Part shown: one piece after another, positions 8,793 to 17,586 of the stretch
Position numbering within the stretch: position 1 is the first letter of the stretch
Layout of the letters: every line of letters begins with the position of its first letter
Source of the DNA: Gemmatimonas aurantiaca
GTDB taxonomy: Bacteria; Gemmatimonadota; Gemmatimonadetes; Gemmatimonadales; Gemmatimonadaceae
NCBI RefSeq assembly: GCF_037190085.1
Contig: NZ_JBBCJO010000001.1
Span: 343,504-407,503, forward strand
DNA: 64,000 bases
Direction of reading: 5' to 3'
The notes under the pieces: generated by a model
What the model saw: the letters and a program-made list of their open reading frames with translations, nothing else
Told to the model about the DNA's origin: nothing
The model's database searches: none
Program-made: the position numbers and the translations under genes

Positions 8793-9041
8793 CGGACGGT
8801 TCGCACAATCCAGCATTGGGACGTGGTGCGATATGGTGGGAGCGGGATGCCGCGGAATTGCATGGCAGGATTGAATGGTCCAATGTGGACCCTCTTGCTA
8901 TTCTGGCGTTCCGGCACGCCGTCGGCAATTCCGCGACCATTCAGCGGTTGCCGCCACCTGCGGGGGGGCCAGGCGGTTCGGCACCACTCGATTCTTCCGC
9001 GACCGCCTTCTGTTGTAGTATGACAGTGCCACGGAGTGGCG

Positions 9042-9268
9042 ATGGTGCGCGAACTCACCTTGCGCCAGGTCGGTGGCTCGATCGGGGCGACGATCCCCAA
9101 GGATATGGCGGAGCGGCTGCATCTCACGGTCGGTGACCCATTCTGGCAGTGGAGACCGATCAGGGCATCCTGCTGACCCCGTACGATCCGGATGTCGAAG
9201 CTGGGCTTGCCGTGGCGGCGCATGCCGCCAGGAAGTTCCGGAACGCATTGCGTGAACTCGCGAAATAG
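9042..9268 (+). pseudogene. Frameshifted AbrB/Phd-like antitoxin
   Basis: From ATG 9042, with GGAG five bases upstream, the frame gives a typical antitoxin N-terminus (LRQVGGSIGATIPKDMAERL, a swapped-hairpin AbrB-like fold) but stops at TGA 9174 after 44 codons. Moving one base at the C run near 9137-9140 restores a full-length antitoxin of about 75 residues, with VETDQGILLTPYDPDVEAG and ARKFRNALRELAK, ending at TAG 9266-9268. The C-terminal part is the segment that normally neutralises the toxin. A single lost C in a short C run explains the shift. It may be a true lesion, programmed frameshifting or a base-calling error. The gene overlaps the start of the Doc-like toxin. Confidence 0.7.
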
Positions 9269-9668
9269 CGCATGGCTCCCCCCGCGTTGGGTACCGGGAC
9301 TCGTACTGGACGCCGTTCACCTCGACCAACTGCGCGAGCACGGCGGTCTGCTGGGCGTGCGCGACGAGCACGCCCTGGAGGCCGCGCTCGCCCGTCCCCT
9401 GCAGACGCATCACGCCGAATCCGATTCCGATCTGGCGATGCTCGCCGCGGCCTGCGCGTTCGGACTGGCGAAGGGACACCCGTTCAATGATGGCAACAAA
9501 CGCACGGCCTTCCTCGCGGCCATGATCTTTCTCGGATTGAACGGGAAGGATCTGGACGCTACGGAGGCAGAGGTTGTGCAAGTCATGACGGCTCTCGCTG
9601 CCGGCTCACTCACGGAGGTCGCGCTGGCCGCGTGGATGCGGAGTCGTCTCGCACGACTCAGGCTGTAG
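9252..9668 (+). CDS. doc: Doc-type toxin (Fic fold) of a toxin-antitoxin pair
   Basis: The Fic/Doc motif HPFNDGNKRTA (residues 76-86 from GTG 9252) is intact. Doc proteins are small toxins of this fold that phosphorylate elongation factor Tu and halt translation. The rest, VPGLVLDAVHLDQLREHGG and TEAEVVQVMTALAAG, matches the family. The start is uncertain: GTG 9252 is in frame inside the antitoxin end, whereas the expected ATG (9272, four bases after the antitoxin TAG) is out of frame by one base because of a run of six C at 9277-9283. Removing one C would give the usual start MAPPRWVPGL. Both genes of the pair therefore carry a one-base shift at a C run. Total length, about 130 residues, is normal for Doc. 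Confidence 0.8.
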   Translation: MNSRNSAWLPPRWVPGLVLDAVHLDQLREHGGLLGVRDEHALEAALARPLQTHHAESDSDLAMLAAACAFGLAKGHPFNDGNKRTAFLAAMIFLGLNGKDLDATEAEVVQVMTALAAGSLTEVALAAWMRSRLARLRL

Positions 9669-9695
9669 CTCACCCAACCGCCGCCGCCAGCCGAC

Positions 9696-11594
9696 CTACC
9701 GCCGCGCGAACCAGTCGCCGATATCGAATCCCTGCGGATCGAGCTCGTAGTACTGACTGAGTGTCCAGCGTCCCGTCGTGGGGAAGTACGGCGGCGGATA
9801 CGACATCGCACACCGATTGAACGACACGTCCTCGTGATAGCCGTGCAGCACGGTGCCACTCATGGTGCCGCTGGGTGAAGCCTGCTTGTTGATGCGGCCA
9901 CCGACCTGGCGGATGGTACCGCGGTTCACCCAGTAGGCCGTTCCCAGCCCGGACGGTGGTCCGGGCCGCTCGGTGGCGACCGACTGAATGCCGAGTGTCA
10001 CGGCATGCACCGCCAGATCCGGTCGGCCGGGTGACGGATCGAAGTCCTTGCGGGGCAGGCGCCAGCTCGTGCTGTCGTTGCTGCGCCGCTGCTGCGGACT
10101 CTGTAGCGTGTTGTCCGCGAACAGGATGTAGTCACCGGCAAACAATCCGATGATGTCATCGTCGGGGCGGCACGTGCCCGACGTGGTGGCGGGACTCGTG
10201 GCCTGCGTGAGGTCGGACAGCACGATGGTGGCGTTGCGTGAAGCCAGCGTGACACGGCCGCGCACGACACCGCTCACACCCACACGTCCTTCGACAAAAA
10301 TGGTGCCGCGGAAGTTGGGGTTGTAGTTCGGGCTGAGCGGCCACAGATATGCGCCATCGGGACGCGCCGCCACGACGGCCGGCACCGTGCCACTGGTTCG
10401 TGGCAGCCACTCGCCGGCCGAGTCGGTGGGCGTGAAGACACCCGTGGGAGTCAGACGCGGGTCACCACCCAGGAAACACCGGGCATTGAGATCGTCGAAG
10501 GCGTCCTGCTTCTGCTTCATGCGGTCGCGGTAGTTGCCGGTCCCGCCTTCGGGAATCCCGCGGAGCGATGTCGTCATGCTCGTCACGCCACCGACGGTCG
10601 TGACGACGCCGCAATTCGGCGAATACAGCAGACTGTCCAGGGGACCGCGGGCACCGGCTGGTGGTGCCATGGTCCGTGCGGCGGCATACCCATGGCCATA
10701 GGGATTGGTTGCCTTCGTCCGGTACACCCGGAAGAAACCTTCGTCAGGGCCGGTCACGTTGCCATCACCATCGACATCGATCGCGACGAACTCGATGCGC
10801 ATGGTCACCAACGCACTGTCGCCGGTCACGACCGCCGGCGTGAACACGTATCCCGCCTTGGTCGCGATGGTCTTGACCAGATTCAGATCGGCAGTGCCGG
10901 GCAGCGCAATCGGTGCGATCTTCGTGGCGGGTCCCTTGTCCCAGCGGGCATTCGACGCGTTGTACACACCGGTGGCGGTGGTCACCACATCTTTGAAGAT
11001 CCCCTGCGGATACGCCAGTGTGTAGATGTAGATGGAATCGTTCGAATGAAACGGGCCGGCGTAGGTTTCACCGAGCGCGATCCACAACGTCGTGCCGTTG
11101 GCCATCTTCCCCTTGTCGGTGAAGTACGCGTAGCGCGCAAAGGAGCTCTGGTACACGAGCGAGCGACGGATCGTGGAGTTGCCGGCGGCGTCCTTGGCCC
11201 GGGAGACGATCTCGGCCTGCACGCCGTATTCACCGGCGTTGGCAAGTGAGTCGGCGTTGCCGATGCGCCCCACCCATGTGGATCGGGTGATGCCGTTGCC
11301 CCCGGTGATCGCCACGTCGTTTTCGAGGGCGATGTAGCCGGCCAGTGGAACGGTATCGAGCGCGGCGTTGAGACGGTTGCGCGCTTCTTCCAGGCCGGAG
11401 AGTGCGGCGTCGTCGAGCATGGCCGCGCGCTCGCTGGAATTCTGGACGAGCGTATTGCTCATCACGAGCATGGACGACGTCAGCGCCAGGGTCACCGCCA
11501 CGATGCTGACGATCAGCACGGTGAGCAGCGCCGCGCCCCGCCGCTCATTCGCAAGCCGACGGTGGCGATGGGTATGCGTCTGTGAGGGCATCAT
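9696..11594 (-). CDS. PilX-like minor pilin/prepilin-type protein
   Basis: 632 residues from ATG 11594, whose ATGA overlaps the stop of the preceding gene. After a basic leader comes RRGAALLTVLIVSIVAVTL, a single N-terminal hydrophobic helix as in PilX proteins, without the strict G-F-x-L-E cleavage site. The long C-terminal part looks beta-rich with PilX-like stretches (SNDSIYIYTLA, a helical-solenoid region around residues 430-500) and no recognised enzyme motif. It is unusually large for PilX, which is normally near 200 residues, so an adhesin-like extension is possible. It is the last gene of a four-gene pseudopilin operon; the outer-membrane and motor parts of a type IV pilus are not in the window. 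Confidence 0.75.
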   Translation of the reverse strand: MMPSQTHTHRHRRLANERRGAALLTVLIVSIVAVTLALTSSMLVMSNTLVQNSSERAAMLDDAALSGLEEARNRLNAALDTVPLAGYIALENDVAITGGNGITRSTWVGRIGNADSLANAGEYGVQAEIVSRAKDAAGNSTIRRSLVYQSSFARYAYFTDKGKMANGTTLWIALGETYAGPFHSNDSIYIYTLAYPQGIFKDVVTTATGVYNASNARWDKGPATKIAPIALPGTADLNLVKTIATKAGYVFTPAVVTGDSALVTMRIEFVAIDVDGDGNVTGPDEGFFRVYRTKATNPYGHGYAAARTMAPPAGARGPLDSLLYSPNCGVVTTVGGVTSMTTSLRGIPEGGTGNYRDRMKQKQDAFDDLNARCFLGGDPRLTPTGVFTPTDSAGEWLPRTSGTVPAVVAARPDGAYLWPLSPNYNPNFRGTIFVEGRVGVSGVVRGRVTLASRNATIVLSDLTQATSPATTSGTCRPDDDIIGLFAGDYILFADNTLQSPQQRRSNDSTSWRLPRKDFDPSPGRPDLAVHAVTLGIQSVATERPGPPSGLGTAYWVNRGTIRQVGGRINKQASPSGTMSGTVLHGYHEDVSFNRCAMSYPPPYFPTTGRWTLSQYYELDPQGFDIGDWFARR

Positions 11595-12772
11595 GGGACG
11601 GAGACGTTGGCGGATGCGGCGATCCCGGAGAGATTGGGTGTGCAATCCTGCACTGCGACCGCATACCGGTAGACGCCAGGCCGCACTGGCATCCCCATGT
11701 CGTGGATGGTGTAGGTGCTCGACTGATTGGCGGCGATGGTGCTGATGGGATCACCCCAGGAAGCCGCTCCCACCTGTTGCCGCCACAACACATACCGCAC
11801 CGCGTCGGCCTCGCCGGCGCCATCGTCGACGGCGCGGGGAATCGTGACCTGGACGAAGTTGGAATCACTCCGCCATGTCACGGTCGGCGCCACCGGCGTG
11901 ATGGGCGGACGGCCACAGGCGCGCGACTGCCGTGCGTTCGCCACATTGGGCAACGGGACCAGGTAGCGGACCACCTCGTTCACTCCGCCCCGTTGTGGCG
12001 TCACTTCGTAGTTCACTTCGACCGCGCGCAGGGCGTCGATCCGTGTGGTGACGGCGACTCCGGTGTCGGCCCCCAGACCGCGCTGCGCCACGGTCTTGGC
12101 CAGAGGCAGCCAGGCCCGCGGCACGGAATCGAGACTCGGGTTGGTCGCGCCGAACTTCGCCGGGTCGTAGTAGTATCGGAAGAAGGGCTGCCCGGTGGCC
12201 TTGTTGATGCCCGTGGCCACGACTTCGGGAGCGCCGTTGTTGACCTGACGCCACAACGCATACTTGTTGTTGCCGGCTGCGGCATCGGGCGCGAACCAGT
12301 AGCTCAGGAACTCGGCGTCGCTGTTGATGAAGATCGACGTGGACTGCGAATAGTCCTGCAGGGGATACGTCACCGCCGGATTCGATCCGGGCACCGTCAC
12401 CGCCGCCCCCTGCGTCAGCGCCGTCACCTGGCCCGCTTCGGCGTAGGTATCGACATAGACGGCGCCCGTGAGAGCCACCGAGTCCCTGTTGGCCGTGGTG
12501 AGATCGGCGTTGAAGGCGAAGGCGCTGTCGTTGGCCAGCACGATGATCGGTTGCTCTTCCGTCACGCCCGTGCCCGCCGTGCGCAATTCGGTCCGCAGAA
12601 GATCACGGCCGAATCGACCGCTCTGCACCGCATTGCTCTGGGTGGCCAGCGTCCGCAGACCCTTGCTCTGCGCAACGAGGAAGCTGATGGCTCCGCCGAA
12701 TACCACACCGAAGATCGTGATCGAGATCAGGATCTCCGGCAGCGTCATACCACGTCGGGGTCTCGTGCTCAT
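11591..12772 (-). CDS. PilW-like prepilin-type protein
   Basis: 393 residues from ATG 12772 (MSTRPRRGMTLPEIL), overlapping the previous stop by ATGA. The class III leader ends at Gly8, followed by MTLPE, with the conserved Glu at +5, and a hydrophobic helix ILISITIFGVVFGGAISFLV. This is the PilW/GspJ pattern. The body contains a region with TRIDALRAVEVNYEVTP, typical of PilW-like proteins, and a C-terminal fibronectin-like stretch (VTWRSDSNFVQVTIPR, then YRYAVAVQDC). Two cysteines near the C-terminus may form a disulfide. Acts in the inner membrane/periplasm as a minor pilin that helps start fibre assembly, as known for the family. Confidence 0.82.
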   Translation of the reverse strand: MSTRPRRGMTLPEILISITIFGVVFGGAISFLVAQSKGLRTLATQSNAVQSGRFGRDLLRTELRTAGTGVTEEQPIIVLANDSAFAFNADLTTANRDSVALTGAVYVDTYAEAGQVTALTQGAAVTVPGSNPAVTYPLQDYSQSTSIFINSDAEFLSYWFAPDAAAGNNKYALWRQVNNGAPEVVATGINKATGQPFFRYYYDPAKFGATNPSLDSVPRAWLPLAKTVAQRGLGADTGVAVTTRIDALRAVEVNYEVTPQRGGVNEVVRYLVPLPNVANARQSRACGRPPITPVAPTVTWRSDSNFVQVTIPRAVDDGAGEADAVRYVLWRQQVGAASWGDPISTIAANQSSTYTIHDMGMPVRPGVYRYAVAVQDCTPNLSGIAASANVSVP

Positions 12773-13143
12773 GGGGCCGCGATGGAAATCGTGCGTTTGA
12801 CCGGAATGGCGAGCGCGCCCGGCACGGCGGAGGTCACTGTCACCGTGAGCCGTTTGATACGCTTCTTCGCCAGGGTGTCCACCTGAACCACCGTGGAGGT
12901 GATCAGGCCGTCCTTCGTGCCGTTGTAGGGCGTTCCGGTGAGGTTTTCCAGTGTGCCCCATGTCGGCCAGGCGCGCGCCATGCCGATCTGCACGTCGGCG
13001 CGGGCAAAGGCGCGGGTGCGCAGACCGGAATCGCTGACGCTGCGTTGCAGCTTCGTCGTACCCAGACCGATGGAGAGCACCACCGCCGAGAAGATGCTGA
13101 GCGCGATGACGGTCTCGATCAGTGTGAAACCCTTGCGGTTCAT
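12769..13143 (-). CDS. PilV/GspI-like prepilin-type protein
   Basis: 124 residues from ATG 13143. MNRKGFTLIETVIALSIFSA is a textbook class III signal: basic leader, cleavage after Gly5, Phe at +1, Glu at +5, then a hydrophobic helix. The short remainder matches PilV/GspI-like minor pilins. ATGA overlaps link it to both the gene before and the gene after, so the four genes must be translated together. Confidence 0.85.
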   Translation of the reverse strand: MNRKGFTLIETVIALSIFSAVVLSIGLGTTKLQRSVSDSGLRTRAFARADVQIGMARAWPTWGTLENLTGTPYNGTKDGLITSTVVQVDTLAKKRIKRLTVTVTSAVPGALAIPVKRTISIAAP

Positions 13144-13694
13144 TGCAGCCTCCAGCCATCGGTGGCGTAGATGTAGACCGTGGCATGGCCGGTGGCGCGG
13201 GAGAACTGCAATGCCCGGGCGTCGACCTCGCCGATACCCTGGGCGCCGCGACGCGAGGTGACATACAGTGTGCCGCCCCGATCGAGCGCCCCATTGCGCT
13301 GAATGACGAGGGCCGGCATGCCGTCGACTGTCATCAGGGAGGGGAAATCCTCCGTGACGCCATTGTAGGGCGGAATGCCGGCGCCGCGTGCGAACGTCAC
13401 GCGTTCGCCGAGCAGTGCCGGCCGGGTCTTCTCGCCGCCGTCGATCTGCAGATTGTTGTTCGTATCCCAGACCGTGCGCACGACACGTGCGGCGGTGTCG
13501 AACACCACGAGCACATTGTGGCCGCGACTGACGGCATCCGTGCGCGCTGCCATGATGGCGCTGGAGATGGTCCGGGCCGCGCCATCGACCTGTGATTGTT
13601 CGATGCGCATGCGGGGGAGGGCAATGGCCGCCAGCACGGCGATCATCACCACCACGATCAGAATCTCGATGAGAGTGAAACCGCGTCGTTTCAC
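13140..13694 (-). CDS. FimT/GspH-like pseudopilin
   Basis: 184 residues; the start is GTG 13694 (KRRGFTLIEILIVVVMIAVL follows). Cleavage after Gly5 gives a mature protein starting FTLIE. The GspH/FimT C-terminal domain is recognisable in the pattern of TISSAIMAARTDAVSRGHNV followed by WDTNNNLQIDGGE. It is the first gene of the operon 13694-9696; I see no strong Shine-Dalgarno before the GTG, so the exact start is moderately uncertain. The gap to the next gene upstream (119 bp) holds a hairpin that probably ends transcription of the oxidoreductase gene. Confidence 0.85.
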   Translation of the reverse strand: MKRRGFTLIEILIVVVMIAVLAAIALPRMRIEQSQVDGAARTISSAIMAARTDAVSRGHNVLVVFDTAARVVRTVWDTNNNLQIDGGEKTRPALLGERVTFARGAGIPPYNGVTEDFPSLMTVDGMPALVIQRNGALDRGGTLYVTSRRGAQGIGEVDARALQFSRATGHATVYIYATDGWRLQ

Positions 13695-13743
13695 GAGGAG
13701 CCTGATTGAAGTTCAGAAAGGGAGGTCCTCGGCGAGAACCCCG

Positions 13744-13768
13744 GTCCCCGGAATGCACAGCCGGGGAC
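13744..13768 (-). terminator. Hairpin downstream of the oxidoreductase gene
   Basis: GTCCCCGG and CCGGGGAC form a perfect 8-bp stem around a nine-base loop, about 45 bp beyond the oxidoreductase stop and about 50 bp before the pseudopilin operon. There is no T run, so termination efficiency is uncertain. Confidence 0.5.
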
Positions 13769-13813
13769 TCCCACCATTTCAGACTTCGGTTGGTACCAGG
13801 CGTCACATCGCTG

Positions 13814-14752
13814 TCACGGCCTGAGCACGATCCGTTCGTTCGTGCCGACATCGCTCCAGGCGGTTTCCACATCCCGCAAAGGCATCACTCTGGCGTCGAT
13901 CCGGAGGGTGCCGCGGGTGATCTCCTCGGCGAGTGTCGGGAGCTCGGCCACGATCTCACGTCCCGGCACCGAACCGATGCCACTGCCGATGAACTGCAGC
14001 CGCGATGCGCGCAGGGCCGCCGCGGGGATGGGAGCGGTGGCTCCGCCAACGGACCCCACCTGGATCCAGGTGAGTGGCCTGGTGCGATCGGCGCGTTCGA
14101 TCACCAGGGATTCGGCAAGACGGCCCGCCGTGTCGCCCCACACAAAATCGAGGACCACATCGATGTCGTGGGCAAGGGCACCGAGTCGCGCATCGTCCAG
14201 CGTCACCACATCGGTGGCGCCGAGCGCCGCCAGCGTGGCCAGTTGTTGTGGATTGCGCCCCGCGGCGATGATGCGCGCGGCGCCGAGATGGTGGGCAATC
14301 TGCACCGCCATGCGCCCGGCACTACCCGTGGCGCCGAGGATGAGGACCTTCTGTCCGGCTGCAAAGGGGAAACGACAGCGGAGCGCGAGCCACGCTCCCA
14401 TCGCCGGGTTCATGGCCGCGGCAATCGTGACGGGATCGGCGTCCGGCGGCAACACGATGCTGCGATCGAGTTCGATCACCGTACGTTCGGCCATGGTGCC
14501 GCTCTTCGAGCCATCGACCACGAAGTAACGGAGCAGGCCATCGGGCCCGCGTCCCACGCCATCGGCACCGGGAACGGCCGGAAGCGCGACGGTACCCGAG
14601 TAGTGTGTCCCGCTGGCCCGGGCGCGCGTGAGGTGATGGAGGCCCACGGCGAGTACGTCCACGAGCATCTCTTCCGGGCCTTCGGGGATCGGGTCGGCAA
14701 AATCGCCATAGCGGGGTGGACGGTCGAACGAGGTGATGACGGCGGCTTTCAT
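13814..14752 (-). CDS. Zinc-free MDR-type NADPH:quinone oxidoreductase-like protein
   Basis: 312 residues. The N-terminal GroES-like part (MKAAVITSFDRPPRYGDF) is followed by a Rossmann NADP-binding core with LILGATGSAGRMAVQIAHHLG (around residues 146-166) and a second strand AARIIAAGRN. The catalytic and structural zinc cysteines of alcohol dehydrogenases are absent, which places it in the quinone oxidoreductase/enoyl reductase branch. It diverges from a MarR-family gene across 130 bp with an AT-rich dyad, a common layout in which the MarR protein represses the reductase until a reactive quinone or similar compound is present. Confidence 0.82.
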   Translation of the reverse strand: MKAAVITSFDRPPRYGDFADPIPEGPEEMLVDVLAVGLHHLTRARASGTHYSGTVALPAVPGADGVGRGPDGLLRYFVVDGSKSGTMAERTVIELDRSIVLPPDADPVTIAAAMNPAMGAWLALRCRFPFAAGQKVLILGATGSAGRMAVQIAHHLGAARIIAAGRNPQQLATLAALGATDVVTLDDARLGALAHDIDVVLDFVWGDTAGRLAESLVIERADRTRPLTWIQVGSVGGATAPIPAAALRASRLQFIGSGIGSVPGREIVAELPTLAEEITRGTLRIDARVMPLRDVETAWSDVGTNERIVLRP

Positions 14753-14835
14753 GGGAGTGCCTCGCAGGGAGTCGGAGTGAGCGGACGTGCATCCGGCGGC
14801 GTGGGAGCGCCGGGGGTTGAAAGGTTCGTAACAGA

Positions 14836-14862
14836 AACTAAATTAATTCGTAATACTAACCA
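14836..14862. promoter_or_regulatory. Candidate MarR operator in the divergent promoter region
   Basis: A conspicuously AT-rich stretch in a GC-rich genome contains the imperfect dyad ATTA-attcg-TAAT (14842-14854). It lies between the divergent oxidoreductase and MarR genes, about 30 bp before the MarR start. Binding by the MarR protein is inferred from position and dyad type. Confidence 0.45.
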
Positions 14863-14882
14863 TAGAAAGTGGAGACCGACCG

Positions 14883-15335
14883 ATGCCGAAGACGACATTG
14901 CCGGAATCATCCGGTGCACACGACGAGGATGTGATCGACGCGCTCGTGCAGGCGGCCTTCGTCACGATGGCCGTGCTCAACCGCATCGGCGCGGAGAACG
15001 ATCTGTCGCTGACGCAGTTGCGGGTGCTGGGAATCCTGCGGGACCGGCGTCCCCGGATGGCGGCGCTCGCCGATCATCTCGGTCTCGAGAAATCGACGAT
15101 GACCGGATTGATTGCCCGGGCGGAGCAGCGGGGGCTGGTGGCCCGTGCGCCCAGCGCGGAAGACGGCCGGGCCGTCGATGTGTTTCTGACACGTACCGGT
15201 GCGCGACTCGTCGAACGGCTCTACCGGCAGGTGCAGGATGCGCTGGCGCCGCTCACCGATCGGCTGAATGCGGCCGAGCAGCAGCGTCTGCGGACATTGT
15301 TACGGCGCATGCTGGCGCCTGGTGATGAACATTGA
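14883..15335 (+). CDS. MarR-family transcriptional regulator
   Basis: 150 residues from ATG 14883, with GGAG eight bases upstream. The winged helix region is LSLTQLRVLGILRDRRPRM, then LADHLGLEKSTMTGLIARAE (recognition helix) and the wing RGLVARAPSAEDGRAVDVF, with the family's conserved Asp-Gly-Arg in the wing. N- and C-terminal helices form the dimer interface in this family. It probably controls the adjacent oxidoreductase and itself through the intervening dyad. Confidence 0.9.
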   Translation: MPKTTLPESSGAHDEDVIDALVQAAFVTMAVLNRIGAENDLSLTQLRVLGILRDRRPRMAALADHLGLEKSTMTGLIARAEQRGLVARAPSAEDGRAVDVFLTRTGARLVERLYRQVQDALAPLTDRLNAAEQQRLRTLLRRMLAPGDEH

Positions 15336-15350
15336 AGGAGCAGAAACGAC

Positions 15351-15379
15351 CGACGCCGGCCCGATAGGAGCCGGCGTCG
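15351..15379. terminator. Bidirectional hairpin between marR-type gene and gyrB
   Basis: CGACGCCGGC and GCCGGCGTCG pair perfectly over 10 bp around a nine-base loop, between two convergent genes. There is no T run on either strand, but position and strength fit a shared terminator. Confidence 0.65.
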
Positions 15380-15436
15380 ATACACCTCGCTGCAACCGTG
15401 GTGACACACCCCGGTGCAACACCGCGGCGGTTCCGT

Positions 15437-17413
15437 CTAGATATCCAGATTGCTCACGAATCGCGCGTTGGTTTCGATGAACACCCGGCGGGGTTCGACG
15501 TCGTCGCCCATGAGGGTCTGGAAGGTCTGATCGGCCATCACGGCGTCGTCCATGGTCACGCGAAGCATCGTGCGTGTCTCCGGGTCCATCGTGGTTCTCC
15601 AGAGCTGATCGGGATTCATTTCCCCCAGCCCCTTGTACCGCTGCACCATGATGTTGCCGCGCCCCTCCGGTCCACCGAGACGCTCGGCGTATCCGTCACG
15701 TTCCCGTTCGGAGTAGGCGTAGAACTCCTCCTTCCCCTTGGCCACGCGATAGAGGGGCGGCTGCGCGATGTACATGTGACCGGCGTCGATCAGCTCGGGC
15801 ATCTGCCGGAAGAAGAACGTGAGCAGCAGCGTACGGATGTGCGCACCGTCCACGTCGGCATCGGTCATGATGATGATCTTGTGATACCGGGCCTTCTGGA
15901 GATCGAACTCCTCCTTGATGCCCGTACCGATCGCCGTGATGATCGTGCGGATTTCCTCGTTGGAAAGCACCTTGTCGAAGCGCGCTTTCTCCACGTTGAT
16001 GATCTTGCCGCGCAGCGGCAGGATGGCCTGGAAATTCCGGTTGCGCCCCTGCTTGGCCGAACCGCCGGCCGAGTCACCCTCGACCAGGTAGAGCTCGCAG
16101 AGCGCCGGGTCGGAGAGGGAGCAGTCGGCCAGCTTGCCGGGCAACGCGGCCACGTCGAGCGCGTTCTTCTTGCGCGTGAGATCACGCGCCTTGCGTGCCG
16201 CCTCGCGCGCACGCGACGCGGAGATGGCCTTGTCGATGATGGCGTTGGCCGTGCGCGGATGCTCTTCGAGATACTGCGAGAGCAGTTCGTTCATCACGCT
16301 GCGCACGGCGCCTTCGGCTTCCGAGTTGCCCAGCTTGGTCTTGGTCTGTCCTTCGAACTGCGGTTCACGCACCTTCACCGACAACACGGCCGTGAGACCT
16401 TCGCGCACGTCGTCGCCGGACAGACGGATTTCCTTGTCCTTCTTGTTCAGATTGCTCGACTTCTCGATGTACTTGTTGATCACCGAAGTCAACGCGCTCT
16501 TGAAGCCGGTGAGATGCGTGCCGCCTTCGTGCGTGTTGATGTTGTTGACGAACGAGAACACCGTATCGGCATAGCTGTCGTTGTACTGCAGCGCCATCTC
16601 GATGCCGATGTCGTCACGCTCGGTGTCGATATACACCACGTCCTGATGCAACGGCTTCTTGTGGCCGTTGAGGAACGCCACGAATTCCTTGAGGCCGCCA
16701 CGCGCGAAGAAGATTTCCTCACGCGGCTGCCCGTCCTTCAGTTCCTCGGGCCGCTCGTCGCGCAGCGTGATCTGGATGCCCTTGTTGAGGAAAGCCAGTT
16801 CCCGCAAACGGCTCGCCAGCGTGCTCCACTCGTAGCGCGTGGTCTCCTGGAAGATCGTGGCGTCAGGCTTGAACCAGGTCTTCGTGCCGGTCTCCTTCGC
16901 CGGTACGCTGCGCAGCACCTTGAGCTTGGTCGTGGTCACCCCACGCGCGAAGTCGATGTAGTGCTCCTTGCCGTCGCGCTTGATCCACACCTTGAGGCTG
17001 TCGGAGAGTGCGTTCACCACCGACACACCGACGCCGTGCAGACCGCCCGACACCTTGTAGGTGTTCTTGTCGAACTTGCCGCCGGCATGCAGCACGGTCA
17101 GAGCCAGTTCGACACCGGGCAACTTCTCCACCGGATGCACGTCCACGGGAATCCCGCGCCCGTCGTCTTCCACCGTGATGGAGTCGTCGGCGTGAATGAT
17201 GACTTCGATCCGCTTCGCGAAACCGGCCAGTGCTTCGTCGATGGAGTTGTCGACGACTTCGTACACGAGGTGATGCAGACCGCGCGCCGAGGTCGAACCG
17301 ATGTACATACCGGGGCGCTTCCGGACCGCTTCGAGACCCTTGAGGACGGTGATGCTCTGTGCGCCGTACTCGTTCTCGTGCGCGTCGTTGCCGCTGGCGT
17401 TGCTGTTGGCCAT
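15437..17413 (-). CDS. gyrB: DNA gyrase subunit B
   Basis: 658 residues from ATG 17413 (MANSNASGND), the normal length for gyrases lacking the enterobacterial insert. ATP-binding GHKL motifs: EVVDNSIDEAL (52-62, with the Mg-binding Asn), DDGRGIPVD and GGLHGVGVSVVNALS. The TOPRIM part has LVEGDSAGGSAKQGRNR and IIMTDADVDGAHIRTLL, and the C-terminus carries the MVQRYKGLGEMNP gyrase signature. With GyrA (not in the window) it introduces negative supercoils. It lies downstream of recF and dciA, part of the classical dnaN-recF-gyrB neighbourhood. A hairpin at 15351-15379 follows it. Confidence 0.98.
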   Translation of the reverse strand: MANSNASGNDAHENEYGAQSITVLKGLEAVRKRPGMYIGSTSARGLHHLVYEVVDNSIDEALAGFAKRIEVIIHADDSITVEDDGRGIPVDVHPVEKLPGVELALTVLHAGGKFDKNTYKVSGGLHGVGVSVVNALSDSLKVWIKRDGKEHYIDFARGVTTTKLKVLRSVPAKETGTKTWFKPDATIFQETTRYEWSTLASRLRELAFLNKGIQITLRDERPEELKDGQPREEIFFARGGLKEFVAFLNGHKKPLHQDVVYIDTERDDIGIEMALQYNDSYADTVFSFVNNINTHEGGTHLTGFKSALTSVINKYIEKSSNLNKKDKEIRLSGDDVREGLTAVLSVKVREPQFEGQTKTKLGNSEAEGAVRSVMNELLSQYLEEHPRTANAIIDKAISASRAREAARKARDLTRKKNALDVAALPGKLADCSLSDPALCELYLVEGDSAGGSAKQGRNRNFQAILPLRGKIINVEKARFDKVLSNEEIRTIITAIGTGIKEEFDLQKARYHKIIIMTDADVDGAHIRTLLLTFFFRQMPELIDAGHMYIAQPPLYRVAKGKEEFYAYSERERDGYAERLGGPEGRGNIMVQRYKGLGEMNPDQLWRTTMDPETRTMLRVTMDDAVMADQTFQTLMGDDVEPRRVFIETNARFVSNLDI

Positions 17414-17482
17414 GTGACGGGGAGATTCCTGCTGAATTCGTGCCGGGATGTGACAGGATGTGGCTTGGAAACACAAGCCTGA

Positions 17483-17511
17483 AATCTACCCGAAACCGGG
17501 GTACAAAGCAA
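17483..17511 (-). promoter_or_regulatory. Predicted gyrB promoter
   Basis: On the minus strand TTGCTT (17511-17506) and TAGATT (17488-17483) are separated by 17 bp, about 70 bp before the gyrB ATG. The leader contains a small hairpin (GGCTTG/CAAGCC, 17462-17479). The 173-bp gap between dciA and gyrB is otherwise AT-richer than its surroundings, which fits a promoter region. Confidence 0.5.
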
Positions 17512-17586
17512 CTGGGAATGCTCAGCGCAACATATTGAAAATCAACGACTTACAAAACCATGAAAACCCCGGTCGACGCCTGTTCC

